This document shows, one piece after another, positions 1-8,181 of a DNA stretch of 22,711 nucleotides. A program made the translations under genes and the position numbers. The notes beneath the pieces were generated by a model that saw only the letters and a program-made list of their open reading frames with translations, was not told the DNA's origin and ran no database searches. The stretch covers positions 1 to 22,711 of the forward strand of contig JANNBJ010000083.1 in the NCBI GenBank assembly GCA_031385325.1, given 5' to 3'. Source of the stretch: SYFY01 sp031385325. GTDB taxonomy: Bacteria > Pseudomonadota > Gammaproteobacteria > Pseudomonadales > Azotimanducaceae. The stretch's first letter is position 1, and every line of letters begins with the position of its first letter.

Positions 1-139
1 CTTCCTTCGCAAAGCTGACCGTTCTCAGGTCCTTGAACTATAGCCCGGTGAATGCGAAAGAAAAAGTCCTTCGTTTATGTGTATTTAGCCAGTAGTGCTG
101 AGAACTATTCTTCGCCAGGGAGCCTGCTCAAAAACAAAA

Positions 140-877
140 TCAATCGACTGTGGAGACGTATGAGTCCAGTAGTTGTCGGGCTTGTTCTATCCATCGTTCT
201 CGTCGAATACGCGAAGCAAGCGAAAATAGCGTGGAAGCTGGATCATCCAGTAGATCGGCGGTGATCAAAGCGAGGCTTGCGACACTGTCTATGCCTGCTT
301 CCACGAGCCGGTTTCGGGTCTTGAAGCCGACACCACGAATCTGCATCAAATCAGGGGGGATCCGCTCGGCCGGTGGTTTCAAAGCCTGGGTTCGCACATC
401 TAGCGCTTCATTGGGCAAACTGGCTGGCGTGGATTCCCGCGCGCGTCGAAACGCCAGAAGCTCGCCGTTGGCACGAGAAAACTGATGTGTCAGAACTTCC
501 ACAGTTTCAGCCAGCATTCGATTTCGGATTTCCAGGGAGCCAAGTTCTTTTTTCAGACGCAGCGACTCAAACCGCAACGCAACGACTTCCTCGTCGAACT
601 CAGGTCGGCCCATCGACGTTGCAGGAGTCCCGGTCGTGTCGCTGATCTGTTCGAATCTTTCCTGCTGTTCGGCAAGCGCCTTTCGCAGCTGACGATTCAA
701 CTGTTCCGACGCAGCCAGGGCATCACTGCGATTGCGCAGCAGTTCGGTGATTTTAGGCACCCGCTGCTGCCACTTCGCGATCTCACCACGCAACATGGCC
801 AGTTCATTTTCTGCTGCAGAATGCTTATGGAAGGCGTCCGCCATACCCGAACTCAATGAATCTATCGGGCCGAACAT
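140..877 (-). CDS. Coiled-coil protein with C-terminal helix-hairpin-helix domain
   Basis: 245 aa, not recognised as a named gene. Residues about 20-150 are rich in Glu, Arg, Gln and Leu in heptad-like spacing and lack prolines over long runs, which suggests a coiled coil. Residues about 175-240 contain a helix-hairpin-helix-like segment (PDLMQIRGVGFKTRNRL, then EAGIDSVASLA), resembling the HhH of RNA polymerase alpha CTD and DUF4332-type proteins. This motif usually binds DNA non-specifically or mediates protein contacts. There is no signal peptide or membrane segment. I start at the ATG at 877 because the upstream extension of the frame runs into the divergent htpX promoter region and reads as low-complexity shadow coding; a second in-frame Met lies 11 codons further in. 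It is transcribed divergently from htpX. A DNA-associated scaffold role is inference only. Confidence 0.75.
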   Translation of the reverse strand: MFGPIDSLSSGMADAFHKHSAAENELAMLRGEIAKWQQRVPKITELLRNRSDALAASEQLNRQLRKALAEQQERFEQISDTTGTPATSMGRPEFDEEVVALRFESLRLKKELGSLEIRNRMLAETVEVLTHQFSRANGELLAFRRARESTPASLPNEALDVRTQALKPPAERIPPDLMQIRGVGFKTRNRLVEAGIDSVASLALITADLLDDPASTLFSLASRIRRERWIEQARQLLDSYVSTVD

Positions 878-928
878 AACCGAGCGGGATCGGTGAAACC
901 GTGCGGTCAGTGGCATTTCCGTTCCGGC

Positions 929-954
929 CTTGAATTCCCTTTTCCCAACCATAT
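929..954 (+). promoter_or_regulatory. Candidate sigma-32-type heat-shock promoter of htpX
   Basis: CTTGAA at 929-934 matches the sigma-32 -35 element. AACCATAT at 947-954 matches 6 of 8 positions of the CCCCATnT -10 element. The spacer is 12 nt, slightly shorter than usual. Initiation just after 954 would leave a leader of about 35 nt before the htpX ATG at 996. E. coli htpX is a known sigma-32 and Cpx target, which makes the match credible, but it was found by eye. Confidence 0.4.
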
Positions 955-995
955 ATCGTCTTCGGTGCACACCATCCGACTGGAGTATCCGGAAC

Positions 996-1880
996 ATGCG
1001 CGTAGTCCTCTTTCTGCTGACCAACCTGGCCGTTGTCCTGATCGCCAGTGTCACTTTCCGATTGCTTGGCTTTGAATCGATCCTGCAGGCCAACGGAATA
1101 GATCTGAATCTGCAGGCGCTCCTGGTTTTTTGTGCGCTGATCGGTTTTGGAGGCGCATTCATATCGCTACTGATTTCGAAGTGGATGGCCAAACGTGGAA
1201 CTGGCGCTCAGGTCATCGAAACGCCACGCAACGACACCGAGCGCTGGCTGCTCGCAACCGTTGAACGGCAGGCCAAGGCAGCAGGAATCGGCATGCCGGA
1301 AGTGGCGATTTTCCCCTCCAACCAACCAAACGCATTCGCGACCGGCGCCAGCCGTAACAGCGCATTGGTCGCGGTAAGCACTGGCCTGCTCGATCACATG
1401 AGCCGTGCTGAAGTTGAAGCGGTACTCGGCCACGAAATCGGGCACGTCGCCAATGGCGACATGGTGACGCTGACGCTCATCCAGGGCGTGGTGAACACAT
1501 TCGTCATGTTCTTCGCACGAATCATCGGGCACTTTGTCGATCGTGTGATCCTCAAGAATGAGAACGGTCACGGCTTGGGGTACTTTGTATCTTCAATCGT
1601 CGCCGAACTGGTACTCGGTATTCTTGCCTCCATGATCGTTGCCTGGTTCTCGCGTCGCCGCGAATTCCGCGCCGACGTCGCAGGCGCCACACTGTCCAGC
1701 CGACCGGCCATGATCTCGGCACTGCAGCGGTTGCAAATCGCCTCGGGTCAGCCATCCGTGCTGCCAGAATCCATGACCGCATTTGGAATTTCTGGCGGAT
1801 TGCAGGCGGGATTCCGTGCACTCTTTTCGTCTCACCCCCCACTGGAAGTACGCATTCAGTCACTTCGCGACACCGCTTGA
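996..1880 (+). CDS. htpX: Protease HtpX, membrane zinc metalloprotease (M48B)
   Basis: 294 aa, close to the 293 aa of E. coli HtpX. HtpX degrades misfolded inner-membrane proteins alongside FtsH, with its active site on the cytoplasmic side. Two N-terminal membrane segments (about 3-24 and 40-62) precede the M48 domain. The zinc motif HEIGH is at 146-150, with the third ligand Glu at about 223 in RRREFRAD. Two further hydrophobic stretches lie at about 157-182 and 195-218. I chose the ATG at 996 rather than upstream in-frame starts because it puts the first membrane helix at the N-terminus, matches family length, and has GGAG at 982-985. A perfect 11-bp hairpin follows the stop. A heat-shock-like promoter lies at 929-954. 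Confidence 0.95.
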   Translation: MRVVLFLLTNLAVVLIASVTFRLLGFESILQANGIDLNLQALLVFCALIGFGGAFISLLISKWMAKRGTGAQVIETPRNDTERWLLATVERQAKAAGIGMPEVAIFPSNQPNAFATGASRNSALVAVSTGLLDHMSRAEVEAVLGHEIGHVANGDMVTLTLIQGVVNTFVMFFARIIGHFVDRVILKNENGHGLGYFVSSIVAELVLGILASMIVAWFSRRREFRADVAGATLSSRPAMISALQRLQIASGQPSVLPESMTAFGISGGLQAGFRALFSSHPPLEVRIQSLRDTA

Positions 1881-1892
1881 CACCAGCGGTCC

Positions 1893-1919
1893 GTGACTGC
1901 GGATAATCTCCGCAGTCAC
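1893..1919 (+). terminator. Perfect 11-bp hairpin after htpX
   Basis: GTGACTGCGGA (1893-1903) pairs perfectly with TCCGCAGTCAC (1909-1919) around a 5-nt TAATC loop. It starts 12 nt after the htpX stop. Only two Ts follow, so it is not a canonical intrinsic terminator. It may act as a weak terminator or an mRNA 3'-end stabiliser. Confidence 0.5.
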
Positions 1920-1948
1920 TTGTCGCCAATTCGCCGGGAAATCTCATC

Positions 1949-3040
1949 ATGCGCAAGCGCCCCACCTGGCCTGCCGGTCAGGTTGTGCTGGTCGAGCACA
2001 CCTCGTCGCTGCTCGAAGGCAACCCACTGGGCGATCCCGCCACTCGAACGTTTCCGGTCTGGCTGCCGCCGGGCTATCGGACCGATGGGAAAAAACGCTA
2101 CCCGGTGTTGTTCGATCTGACGGGCTATACGGGCTCTGGCCCATCCCATGTCGCATGGAAAGCTTTTGACGAAAACGTTCCCGAGCAGCTCGCCAGACTC
2201 ACCAAAGAGAAAAAGATCGGTCCCGTCATCGTCGTCTTCCCTGATTGTTTCACTTCACTGGGTGGAAACCAGTACATCAATTCGAGCGCCATCGGCGCAT
2301 ACGCCGACTACCTCACCCGCGAACTCATTACATTTATTGACAAGTCTTTCAACACAAATCCGGATCGAGACCACCGTGGTTGTTTTGGCAAGTCATCTGG
2401 GGGTTATGGCGCCATCGTGCATGGCATGAAATACGCCAGATACTGGGGCGCTGTTGCAGATCACTCTGGGGATGCCTTCTTCGATTTCTGCTATCGCGCC
2501 GAGTGGCCGACCGCACTTGATGTGCTGGCCAAACATCGCGAGCCAGCGCAAAAACCCGGCCCGTATCGGCTGCCAAAACAGGCGTCCCGAGCAATGCCTG
2601 GATTGGACGATGGGCGAGCACACCGCTTCCTGGAACACATCTGGAAAAAACCCAGGCCTTCGGGCAACGAGGTGATGGCGCTCATGATGCTCTGCATGGC
2701 CGCCACGTATGATCCAAACCCTGACGCGCCGAATGGTTTCCATCTGCCGTTCGACCTCGAGACGGGTGAACTCATAACCACCCGCTGGCGCCAATGGCTC
2801 AAGCACGATCCGGTCCATATGGTGCAGCGTTACGCGAAGAACCTGCAGTCACTGAAAGGCATCTTCATCGATTGCGGCTGGCATGATCAGTACCACCTGC
2901 ACTATGGTGCACGTCAACTGTCCCGTGAACTGAGTCGGCACGGGATTACCCACACTTACGAGGAATTCCCGGACTCGCACTCCGGCATCGACTACCGGAT
3001 GGATGCAAGCCTGCCATTTCTCTATCGCCACCTGCACTGA
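1949..3040 (+). CDS. Putative esterase (esterase D/enterochelin-esterase-like alpha/beta hydrolase)
   Basis: 363 aa, cytoplasmic (no signal peptide). The alpha/beta-hydrolase fold of the putative esterase family (PF00756-like) is suggested by an early strand-oxyanion region (RYPVLFDLTGYTGSG, 50-64) and the nucleophile elbow G-K-S-S-G at 147-151 with Ser149. A plausible acid is Asp313 (CGWHDQY) and His344 lies in PDSHSG. Family members hydrolyse carboxyl- or thio-esters; the substrate is not evident. The insert between about 170 and 290, rich in Pro, His and Trp, could be a lid. The ATG at 1949 is the first start after the htpX hairpin, with only a weak GGGAA ribosome site. The next gene starts 14 nt after the stop, so the two hydrolases are probably cotranscribed. 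Confidence 0.85.
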   Translation: MRKRPTWPAGQVVLVEHTSSLLEGNPLGDPATRTFPVWLPPGYRTDGKKRYPVLFDLTGYTGSGPSHVAWKAFDENVPEQLARLTKEKKIGPVIVVFPDCFTSLGGNQYINSSAIGAYADYLTRELITFIDKSFNTNPDRDHRGCFGKSSGGYGAIVHGMKYARYWGAVADHSGDAFFDFCYRAEWPTALDVLAKHREPAQKPGPYRLPKQASRAMPGLDDGRAHRFLEHIWKKPRPSGNEVMALMMLCMAATYDPNPDAPNGFHLPFDLETGELITTRWRQWLKHDPVHMVQRYAKNLQSLKGIFIDCGWHDQYHLHYGARQLSRELSRHGITHTYEEFPDSHSGIDYRMDASLPFLYRHLH

Positions 3041-3054
3041 ACGGAGTTTTAGCC

Positions 3055-3969
3055 ATGACCCCGCGAACCGCCTTGCTGATCGCACTGTCCTTTGTGTTCT
3101 GTTCCGTTCACGCAATGGAAGTGGAGGATCACTTCGCCACCAACGACGGCGTGAAGATTCACTATGTGACCACCGGCGCTGCGAATGGTGAGCGACCACT
3201 GGTGGTGATGATCCATGGATTTCCTGATTTCTGGTACACGTGGCGTGATCAGATGGAAACACTGGCACCACACTTTCGCGTCGCAGCGATCGACCAGCGC
3301 GGTTACAACAAGAGTGATCAGCCGATTGGCGTGGCTGCGTATGCAATGCCAAATCTGGTGGCTGATGTCGCCGCGGTGATTGCCGCAGAGGGCGCCAAAT
3401 CTGCCATCGTTGTGGGGCATGACTGGGGTGGCGCTGTCGCGTGGAACGTTGCCATGTCTCGGCCGGATCTGGTGAGCCATCTGATCATCCTCAACCTGCC
3501 ACATCCGCGAGGTCTCGCGCGAGAACTTGCGACCAACAAGGCACAGCAATCGAACAGCGCATATGCCTTCCGATTCCAACAACCCGATGCACACAAAGGC
3601 CTGACTGCAGAAGGCCTTGCCGGTTGGGTCAACGATGCGGAAGCGAAAAAGATCTACGTCGAAGCGTTTTCACGCAGCAGCTTTGAAGGCATGTTGAACT
3701 TCTACAAGGCCAACTATCCACGTCCACCTGTCGAAGGTCAGGCGCCCACTACGGCGCCGGAGATACCGAAGATCGCCATGCCAGTGCTGATGTTCCATGG
3801 CCTTGACGATCAGGCTCTGCTGCCTGCCGCGCTGAACAACACCTGGGAATGGCTGGACAAGGATCTGACACTGGTCACTGTACCTGGCGCGGGACACTTT
3901 GTTCAGCAGGACGCGAGCGAGCTGGTATCCAAGACCATGCGCAGCTGGTTACTGCAGCGCCTGCCGTAA
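3055..3969 (+). CDS. Exported alpha/beta hydrolase, epoxide-hydrolase-like
   Basis: 304 aa with an N-terminal signal peptide (residues 1-20, ending SVHA), so probably periplasmic. The domain has the epoxide hydrolase/haloalkane dehalogenase signatures. These are the oxyanion motif HGFPDFW (54-60), DQRGYNKSD (80-88), the nucleophile elbow G-H-D-W-G-G with Asp123, an acid at Asp251/252 (GLDDQ) and His281 (GAGHF). Asp rather than Ser at the nucleophile is the feature that separates this group from esterases. A signal peptide is less usual in this family. A GGAG ribosome site lies 8 nt before the ATG, 14 nt after the upstream esterase. The last 21 bp overlap the convergent oxidoreductase gene. 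Confidence 0.88.
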   Translation: MTPRTALLIALSFVFCSVHAMEVEDHFATNDGVKIHYVTTGAANGERPLVVMIHGFPDFWYTWRDQMETLAPHFRVAAIDQRGYNKSDQPIGVAAYAMPNLVADVAAVIAAEGAKSAIVVGHDWGGAVAWNVAMSRPDLVSHLIILNLPHPRGLARELATNKAQQSNSAYAFRFQQPDAHKGLTAEGLAGWVNDAEAKKIYVEAFSRSSFEGMLNFYKANYPRPPVEGQAPTTAPEIPKIAMPVLMFHGLDDQALLPAALNNTWEWLDKDLTLVTVPGAGHFVQQDASELVSKTMRSWLLQRLP

Positions 3970-4827
3970 CATCTCGTCGAGAGAGGTCAGATGAATTCCG
4001 AGCCTGGTCGTTGCCGGCTCGGGATCAATCGCATCATCGTGATCAAGCACTTCAAGCATCGCTCGGGTAACCGGCGGCTTGCTCATGAACTTTTCCATGA
4101 CACCGACGACTGACGCACCAAGCGCAAAAGGCAGGGACAGGACTGTGGTCTGCCTGCCCAGTACCTTTGCCGCGCGCCTTACCAGTGCACGCCGCGACAA
4201 TGATTCGGGGCCAGCCAGTTGAAGGCGACCATGTGATTGTTGCAATGACGCAAGGATCGCCGCGATGAGATCGCGCGCATGTATCGGCTGCTCCTTGCTC
4301 TCCATTCGCAAGCCGACACTGAATGACGACATGGCCCGCCGTTTCAGCGCATAACTCGCGTAATCCCCCGCACCGACGACCATGGGGACCTGCAGGACGG
4401 TTACCGGCAATCCACTGTTCAGCAAGATGTCCTCGGCTCGCCCCTTCGAAGCAAGACAGGCGTTGGCATGACCGGCTGAAGACCCAAGTATGCTGACGTA
4501 AACAACCATCGGCTTCACCTTGGCCAACGTTGCACCGTCGATCAGCGCCTGACAGGTGGCTTCATGCGCACCGAAATAAGTGTTATCTGGTGTCTCCTTG
4601 AGAATGCCCGCCAAATGAACAACAGCGTTCACGTTCGCAAGCGCGCTGCTGAATTCTCCCGAGTGCGAATAATCGAGTTGCCGGACTTCCATACCTCGGC
4701 GAGAAGAAATGGACTGTGCGGCCCTCGCAGATCGCACGGCAGCAATGATCTCGACCCCTTCGGGCAATGCAGGGATCAATCGCTGACCGAGGTGTCCGTT
4801 CGCGCCAGTAATCAGAACGCGCGACAT
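3949..4827 (-). CDS. NAD(P)-binding oxidoreductase (NmrA / NDUFA9-like atypical SDR)
   Basis: 292 aa. The N-terminus MSRVLITGANGHLGQRL carries the Rossmann dinucleotide motif of the extended/atypical short-chain dehydrogenases (GxNGxxG). VVHLAGI (about 68-74) follows at the usual position. A classical YxxxK catalytic pair is not obvious: the equivalent stretch reads CLASKGRAEDIL with the Lys but no Tyr. This fits the atypical NmrA/NDUFA9-type group that binds NAD(P) without standard SDR chemistry. The C-terminal half (SLSRRALVRRAAKVLGR, then the MEKFMSKPPVTRAM region) resembles the membrane-associated tail of such proteins. I chose the ATG at 4827 instead of one four codons upstream (4839) because the Rossmann strand then begins immediately. 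It is divergent from the lipoprotein gene (57-bp gap) and convergent with the upstream hydrolase (21-bp overlap). Confidence 0.82.
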   Translation of the reverse strand: MSRVLITGANGHLGQRLIPALPEGVEIIAAVRSARAAQSISSRRGMEVRQLDYSHSGEFSSALANVNAVVHLAGILKETPDNTYFGAHEATCQALIDGATLAKVKPMVVYVSILGSSAGHANACLASKGRAEDILLNSGLPVTVLQVPMVVGAGDYASYALKRRAMSSFSVGLRMESKEQPIHARDLIAAILASLQQSHGRLQLAGPESLSRRALVRRAAKVLGRQTTVLSLPFALGASVVGVMEKFMSKPPVTRAMLEVLDHDDAIDPEPATTRLGIHLTSLDEMLRQALQ

Positions 4828-4884
4828 GAGAGGCTCCATGAAGTTGAGGTACGATTACAGCACGAATACGCCTAGCCCTCGCTC

Positions 4885-5328
4885 ATGCAGAATGTAGTTC
4901 GCACCATCATTTTCAGCGGTATCACGATTGTGGCTGCCTGTGGTCCCATGGGTCCTGTTCCTGGCGGTGCCATTGATGGCGAATCCATCCCTGCGCCCCA
5001 GAGTTGGGCGGCCAGCGATGCCGTGAAAGTCATCAGTCTGGAAACCAATCCTGAACAACCTTATTCAGTGAATATCTGGGCTGTGGGCATCGACCCATTT
5101 CTCTACGTCGGCGCGAGTGACTCTGATTCCACCTGGGCTCAGAACATTCAAGCGGACGATCGGGTTCGTGTTCGCATCGGCGATGCCACTTACGATCTCA
5201 AGGGAACCAGACTGGACGATCCAGCGACACAGGCAGTCGTCCGACAGGCATTCATTCGCAAGTATGAAATGGACCCGGAGGACGCCGCTTTCGAAGGAGC
5301 CGCTCTCTTCCGGCTGGAACCGCGTTGA
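4885..5328 (+). CDS. Small lipoprotein with possible split-barrel (PNPOx/DUF385-like) domain
   Basis: 147 aa. The N-terminus is a lipoprotein signal with lipobox VAAC (Cys19), followed by GPMG, so the mature protein should be lipid-anchored. The rest has alternating hydrophobic strands. The pattern IWAVGIDPFLYVGA, then STWAQNIQADDRVRVRIG, resembles the split beta-barrel of pyridoxamine-oxidase-like and deazaflavin-dependent nitroreductase (DUF385/DUF2255) proteins. In those, a W-x-x-N-hydrophobic segment precedes the cofactor-binding strand. The family assignment is inference from this pattern. It overlaps the next gene by 4 nt (TTGA), which suggests translational coupling to the phosphatidyltransferase. 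Confidence 0.7.
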   Translation: MQNVVRTIIFSGITIVAACGPMGPVPGGAIDGESIPAPQSWAASDAVKVISLETNPEQPYSVNIWAVGIDPFLYVGASDSDSTWAQNIQADDRVRVRIGDATYDLKGTRLDDPATQAVVRQAFIRKYEMDPEDAAFEGAALFRLEPR

Positions 5329-5879
5329 TCGCGATGCCAATTGCCACGTGGGCTAACGCGCTCACCGCGCTTCGTCTGGGAATCACCTTTCCACTCACGT
5401 GGTGCCTCATCGAAAACGAGTGGTTGATAGCGGCTGTGCTCTTCACCGTCGCCGTGCTCACCGACTATTTTGACGGACCATTGGCAAGGCGTTACGGACA
5501 GGCGACACCGTTCGGCGGATTTGCAGATCACGCGACCGATGCCGTGTTCGTCACCAGCGCGTGCAGCGCACTGGCCATGGCTAACTACATTCCGGTCTAT
5601 CTGCCATGCATCATCCCTGTAGCCTTCCTTCAATACACTTTCGATTCCAGAGTACTGAAAGGTCAATCACTGCGGCCTAACCCGCTGGGGCGCATCAACG
5701 GGATCGCCTACTACGTGGTTCCGGGCGTCGTCATTGGCGGCCACGTTCTGTCGATCTGGAATTATCTTGCCGCTGCAACTGTCGCATTCACCTGGCTACT
5801 CATCGTGAGCACGCTCGTGTCGATGGCGCTAAGGGCTCGGAACTATCTCGGCAGTTCGTTCGGCAACTCGACACACTGA
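5325..5879 (+). CDS. CDP-alcohol phosphatidyltransferase family membrane protein
   Basis: 184 aa integral membrane enzyme. It carries the complete catalytic signature D-x2-D-G-x2-A-R-x8-G-x3-D-x3-D: D47, D50, G51, A54, R55, G64, D68 and D72, all exactly spaced. These residues bind the metal and the CDP-diacylglycerol pyrophosphate while phosphatidyl is transferred to an alcohol. Several hydrophobic segments surround it (about 10-30, 33-46, 70-90, 95-110, 127-172). The alcohol acceptor cannot be told, so no symbol is given. The TTG at 5325 overlaps the upstream TGA and has GGAA 5 nt before it, so I keep it as start. The alternative is the ATG at 5334 (181 aa). The stop is 3 bp from the convergent membrane protein gene. 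Confidence 0.88.
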   Translation: MIAMPIATWANALTALRLGITFPLTWCLIENEWLIAAVLFTVAVLTDYFDGPLARRYGQATPFGGFADHATDAVFVTSACSALAMANYIPVYLPCIIPVAFLQYTFDSRVLKGQSLRPNPLGRINGIAYYVVPGVVIGGHVLSIWNYLAAATVAFTWLLIVSTLVSMALRARNYLGSSFGNSTH

Positions 5880-5882
5880 GCC

Positions 5883-6875
5883 TCAGCCAAACAGTTCCTT
5901 GTTGGCCTTGGGCAGAAACAACACACCGATTGTCGCGTTGAACAGTACAAAGAAGGTATGCATCACGATGCTGAAGACACCGACTTCCGGATAGGCCGGA
6001 AACAACACAGTCCACATCATCAGCGCACCAGCATGGAATGGCAGTGGTAACGCCGCCGCGAGGAAGATGACAGGCAGGAAGGCCAGCATCTGTGCGAAGT
6101 TCACGTCGACGTTGAAGAGCGCCAATGATGTTGTATAAACAATGATCGCGCCGATCAGATTGGGTGCTTTGAACAGGATAATCAGCAGATAGTGGATCGG
6201 CTTCGCTCGACGAAACGCCACCAGCAAGGGCTTGTCGCGAAAAGTGCTGTTTTTGAAAATGGCTCCAGAAAAGTACGCGATGAGCAGTGGCAAGAGTATC
6301 GCTGCGCCAATCAATACTGAAGGCAGAATCTGATCGAGTGGTAATTCGATGGAGGCAGCTTCCACCACGCCGAAGAAGAGAACAACACCAACCGAAGAAA
6401 ACACCAGCAGCTGATAGATCTCCATCAACCCGAGCATGATCATGCTCGACAGCGCTTCCCAACCGGGCACCTGATGACGTTTCAACAGATATAGCGTCAT
6501 CGCCCCCTTACCAACCTGTTCGTTCACCAGCGACAGAATGTAGGCACTGGCCCTGATCGGCAGGATATCCGTGAGTTTGAGCGCAGGCGCATTGAACCAC
6601 TTCACGACCCGCCAGGTGACATGCGAGTCGACGAGAAAAAAGAACACCGAATAGGGGATCATCAACGCAAGCCATGCGAGCCAGTTCGCCTCGCCAAAAA
6701 ACCGGACCAGATAATCACCAACACTGAGCGAGTCGCGGGCTGCCGCTGCCACCAATCGGCCGTACACCAGGTAGAAACAACCGATCGTGAGCAGCCAGGT
6801 GGCAATACGAAACAGCCAGTTCGTTCGCGCCGGGCCGGTGTCTGAAGCCTCGCTTGGTGAATCGTTGGTACTCAT
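5883..6875 (-). CDS. Polytopic membrane protein, LPG synthase TM / UPF0104-like
   Basis: 330 aa with about eight hydrophobic segments (roughly 22-42, 66-84, 105-125, 142-168, 180-205, 228-250, 262-290 and 300-322) and a short polar N-terminus. The segment RASAYILSLVNEQVGKGAMTLYLLKRH followed by a membrane helix resembles the conserved core of the lysylphosphatidylglycerol synthase transmembrane / AglD-YbhN family (PF03706). Proteins of that family act on or translocate lipids. The assignment is tentative because the motif is loose. Its ATG overlaps the TGA of the upstream serine hydrolase (ATGA), so translation is probably coupled. It is the third gene of the csrA cluster. No catalytic aminoacyl-transfer domain is attached. 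Confidence 0.72.
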   Translation of the reverse strand: MSTNDSPSEASDTGPARTNWLFRIATWLLTIGCFYLVYGRLVAAAARDSLSVGDYLVRFFGEANWLAWLALMIPYSVFFFLVDSHVTWRVVKWFNAPALKLTDILPIRASAYILSLVNEQVGKGAMTLYLLKRHQVPGWEALSSMIMLGLMEIYQLLVFSSVGVVLFFGVVEAASIELPLDQILPSVLIGAAILLPLLIAYFSGAIFKNSTFRDKPLLVAFRRAKPIHYLLIILFKAPNLIGAIIVYTTSLALFNVDVNFAQMLAFLPVIFLAAALPLPFHAGALMMWTVLFPAYPEVGVFSIVMHTFFVLFNATIGVLFLPKANKELFG

Positions 6876-8131
6876 GCAGATCGACCAGCCAGTTGATACG
6901 CCATCGCCTTGAACTCATGGCTGAATGGGTGCCAGAAGCCAGGCATGCGCTGCGTCATGCACATCCCGGTGATCCCGGCATTGGGCGCCATCCATGAATG
7001 GGTACCAGCCATACCGCCCCAGTGATACTCATCTTTCGCCATGGCGGGTTCGCTCTCGCTCACCGAGGATTTCAGCGCAAAGCCGAGGCCAAAGACCGTC
7101 CCGGGCATCGCCCACATCGGGAAGGCGACCTGCACTCCAGGGGCTAATTGATTCGTGCGCATGAGTCTGAGGGTGTCCGGTTTGAGAATGGTGACGCCAT
7201 TCCAGCTGCCCCCATTGACGATCATGCGAATGAAAGCCAGATAGTCCTGCACCGTCGAAACCAGACCACCACCACCGCTCAGCATGCGGCGAGGCCGACT
7301 GTATGGACCGGTCAGGGGATCCTCGGCGCGGTTCATACCCGGCTCCATCGGGTCGAAGAGGTTGGCTGGCGCATACATGGTGACCAAGCGGTCCAGCTTC
7401 TCCGGTGGCACATGGAACCCGGTGTCGATCATGCCAAGCGGCTTGAAGATGTGATCCTGCAAATAGGTGTCGAAACGTTTTCCTGACAGCACTTCCACTA
7501 CGCGCGCCGTGACATCGGTGGCAAAGCTGTAACGCCAGCTCGTCCCCGGTTCAAAAGCCAATGGCAACACTGCGAGTTTTGCGCATAACTCTTCAAGCGT
7601 TGGCTCATCGCCGCCCAACGCGTTGATCTTGGCTACAATGTACGACTTGTCGATGACGGAGCCTGGCTCAATGAATCCATAGGAAAGCCCGGCACTGTGG
7701 CTGAGGATGTGCCGCATACGGATCGGTTCACGGGCAGGAACCACGTGGGTGGCTTCAGTGGCATCAGGCAGGAGTACCTGCAGGTCCGCAAATTCCGGCA
7801 ACACCGTCGATAGCGGATCGTCGAGTTTGAAACGACCCTGTTCGAACAACTGCATGGCAGCAACAGAGGTGACGATCTTCGTATTGGAGTACATCCGGTA
7901 GATGGCGTCGTCCCGCAGTGGCAGCCTGCTTTCAATATCCATGAATCCGAAGGTCTTGAAGTCCAGGACGTCCGTCCCTCTCATGACAAGACTATTCACG
8001 CACGACAGGATCCCTTGGTCGACGTACCAGGCCATTCGCTGGTGAAGTGAGGAAAAATCGATATCGTGCGTAATCGTCGCAATGCGGGTAATGATGGCCT
8101 CTCCGGAATCAGGATGGTCGCAAGATACCAT
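6872..8131 (-). CDS. Serine hydrolase of the beta-lactamase (class C / EstB) family
   Basis: 419 aa from the ATG at 8131. The active-site S-x-x-K is at 82-85 (YSNTK). The second motif, Tyr201 in SWRYSFATDV, follows the Y-S-x-x-x-D form common in EstB-like esterases rather than the Y-x-N of true class C beta-lactamases. A C-terminal HWGGMAGT segment fits the third box. Family members are esterases, DD-peptidases or transacylases; the EstB-like second motif favours an esterase. No signal peptide is visible, so it is probably cytoplasmic. A TTG at 8185, overlapping the csrA stop as TTGA, would add 18 residues without domain content and is the alternative start. The stop overlaps the next gene (ATGA). 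Antibiotic resistance should not be inferred. Confidence 0.85.
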   Translation of the reverse strand: MVSCDHPDSGEAIITRIATITHDIDFSSLHQRMAWYVDQGILSCVNSLVMRGTDVLDFKTFGFMDIESRLPLRDDAIYRMYSNTKIVTSVAAMQLFEQGRFKLDDPLSTVLPEFADLQVLLPDATEATHVVPAREPIRMRHILSHSAGLSYGFIEPGSVIDKSYIVAKINALGGDEPTLEELCAKLAVLPLAFEPGTSWRYSFATDVTARVVEVLSGKRFDTYLQDHIFKPLGMIDTGFHVPPEKLDRLVTMYAPANLFDPMEPGMNRAEDPLTGPYSRPRRMLSGGGGLVSTVQDYLAFIRMIVNGGSWNGVTILKPDTLRLMRTNQLAPGVQVAFPMWAMPGTVFGLGFALKSSVSESEPAMAKDEYHWGGMAGTHSWMAPNAGITGMCMTQRMPGFWHPFSHEFKAMAYQLAGRSA

Positions 8132-8181
8132 CCCATACGCCGCGGCTGCATCAATCGAAGCACGGCATTGGATGCGCCGTA

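Noticed and set aside
52..264. 70-aa plus-strand ORF at the left edge
   Set aside because: More than half overlaps the coiled-coil/HhH gene antisense; no ribosome site or family seen. The first 139 bases otherwise show nothing I can support.
4844..4872. TTGAGG with a 17-bp spacer as promoter of the lipoprotein gene
   Set aside because: The -10 position reads TACGCC, with too few matches to TATAAT.
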